Assembly (NCBI RefSeq): GCF_943913055.1
Contig: NZ_CALTWS010000018.1
Location: forward strand, 1 to 22,376
Length of the DNA stretch: 22,376 bases
Direction: 5' to 3'
Source: an uncultured Brevundimonas sp.
Lineage (GTDB): Bacteria; Pseudomonadota; Alphaproteobacteria; Caulobacterales; Caulobacteraceae
This document shows positions 22,076 through 22,376 of the stretch, in pieces. Every line of letters starts with the position of its first letter. Within the stretch, counting starts at the first letter, position 1. The notes beneath the pieces were generated by a model. That model saw only the letters and a program-made list of their open reading frames with translations. It was not told the DNA's origin and searched no databases. Position numbers and translations under genes: made by a program.

Positions 22076-22376
22076 ATGAGCGCATCTGAAAAGACCCCCG
22101 CCCCGTCGATGGCCGATCTGGCCGCCGAATACGGCCTGGCCCCCAATGAGTATCAGGTTGTGCTCGACAGGCTGGGGCGCGAACCGAACCAGGTCGAGCT
22201 GGGCGTCTTTTCGGTCATGTGGTCCGAGCACTGCTCCTACAAATCCTCCAAGATCCACCTTGGCAAATTCCCGACCACCGGGCCGCGCGTCATCTGCGGG
22301 CCGGGCGAGAATGCGGGGGTCATCGACATCGACGACGGCGACGCCTGCATCTTCAAGATGGAGAGCCACAACCACC
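22076..22376 (+). CDS. purL: Phosphoribosylformylglycinamidine synthase subunit PurL (5' part)
   Basis: The frame is open from an ATG at 22076 to the window edge (100 codons plus one base) and so is cut by the window, not broken. It begins MSASEKTPAPSMADLAAEYG and contains the PurL N-terminal blocks SVMWSEHCSYKSSK, PTTGPRVICGPGENAG and FKMESHNH, which form the nucleotide- and substrate-binding start of the synthetase. PurL uses ATP and ammonia from PurQ to make FGAM. It has its own upstream promoter-like element, which fits its separation from purQ by two unrelated genes. Confidence 0.95.
   Translation, partial: MSASEKTPAPSMADLAAEYGLAPNEYQVVLDRLGREPNQVELGVFSVMWSEHCSYKSSKIHLGKFPTTGPRVICGPGENAGVIDIDDGDACIFKMESHNH

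Noticed and set aside
1..22376. tRNA, rRNA, CRISPR, insertion sequence or prophage
   Set aside because: No such structure, repeat array or transposase was seen on either strand by reading; the phage-like resemblance of the 1030-1374 gene is an isolated domain, not a prophage.

Overview
The window looks like a chromosomal segment of a high-GC alphaproteobacterium, most likely Caulobacterales (Brevundimonas or Caulobacter type). The clues are roughly two-thirds GC by eye, split purS-purQ-purL genes, a DUF1476 (F1-ATPase zeta inhibitor) gene divergent from purC, an ispE / TPR / ETF-QO block, and promoters that fit the Caulobacter housekeeping consensus (TTGACGS, a 10-14 nt gap, GCTANAWC). I see no rRNA, tRNA, CRISPR array, insertion sequence or phage module. 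The coding density is very high.

Left part (1-2836): rlmJ on the minus strand is divergent from a two-gene plus-strand unit, a small basic protein resembling a phage-associated domain and a type IB topoisomerase, which are translationally coupled. The topoisomerase runs tail-to-tail, overlapping by 4 nt, into a small gene with an OGFr-type domain. Middle-left (2390-10928): eight minus-strand genes in a row with gaps of 4-55 nt. From upstream to downstream they are ETF-quinone oxidoreductase, a large secreted TPR protein, ispE, an unrecognised 300-residue protein, kbl, a low-GC two-helix membrane protein, tdh and the OGFr-domain gene. Kbl and Tdh form the threonine-to-glycine pathway; Tdh has lost all four structural-zinc cysteines.

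Middle (11021-14551): a family-4-like uracil-DNA glycosylase with altered active-site motifs, a soluble-type lytic transglycosylase, a 37-residue membrane peptide and a glutathione S-transferase.

Right part (14607-22376) is dominated by purine synthesis. purB is overlapped by a 2-oxoglutarate/Fe(II) oxygenase gene, which is overlapped by a deoxyinosine (hypoxanthine) DNA glycosylase gene. Then come a FAS1 lipoprotein, a strong terminator, DUF1476, purC-purS-small peptide, a PEBP-like protein, purQ, two unrelated small or membrane genes, and the first 100 codons of purL. purB, purQ and purL share one upstream geometry: a TGACAG -35 element, 14 nt, an 8-nt -10 element, then 8 nt to the ATG, with no ribosome binding site. 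This suggests co-regulated leaderless transcripts. purC instead has a leader of about 100 nt carrying a terminator-like hairpin.

The items most worth checking are the leaderless pur promoters, the purC leader hairpin, the purB-oxygenase-glycosylase operon, the zinc-site loss in Tdh and the altered uracil-DNA glycosylase.
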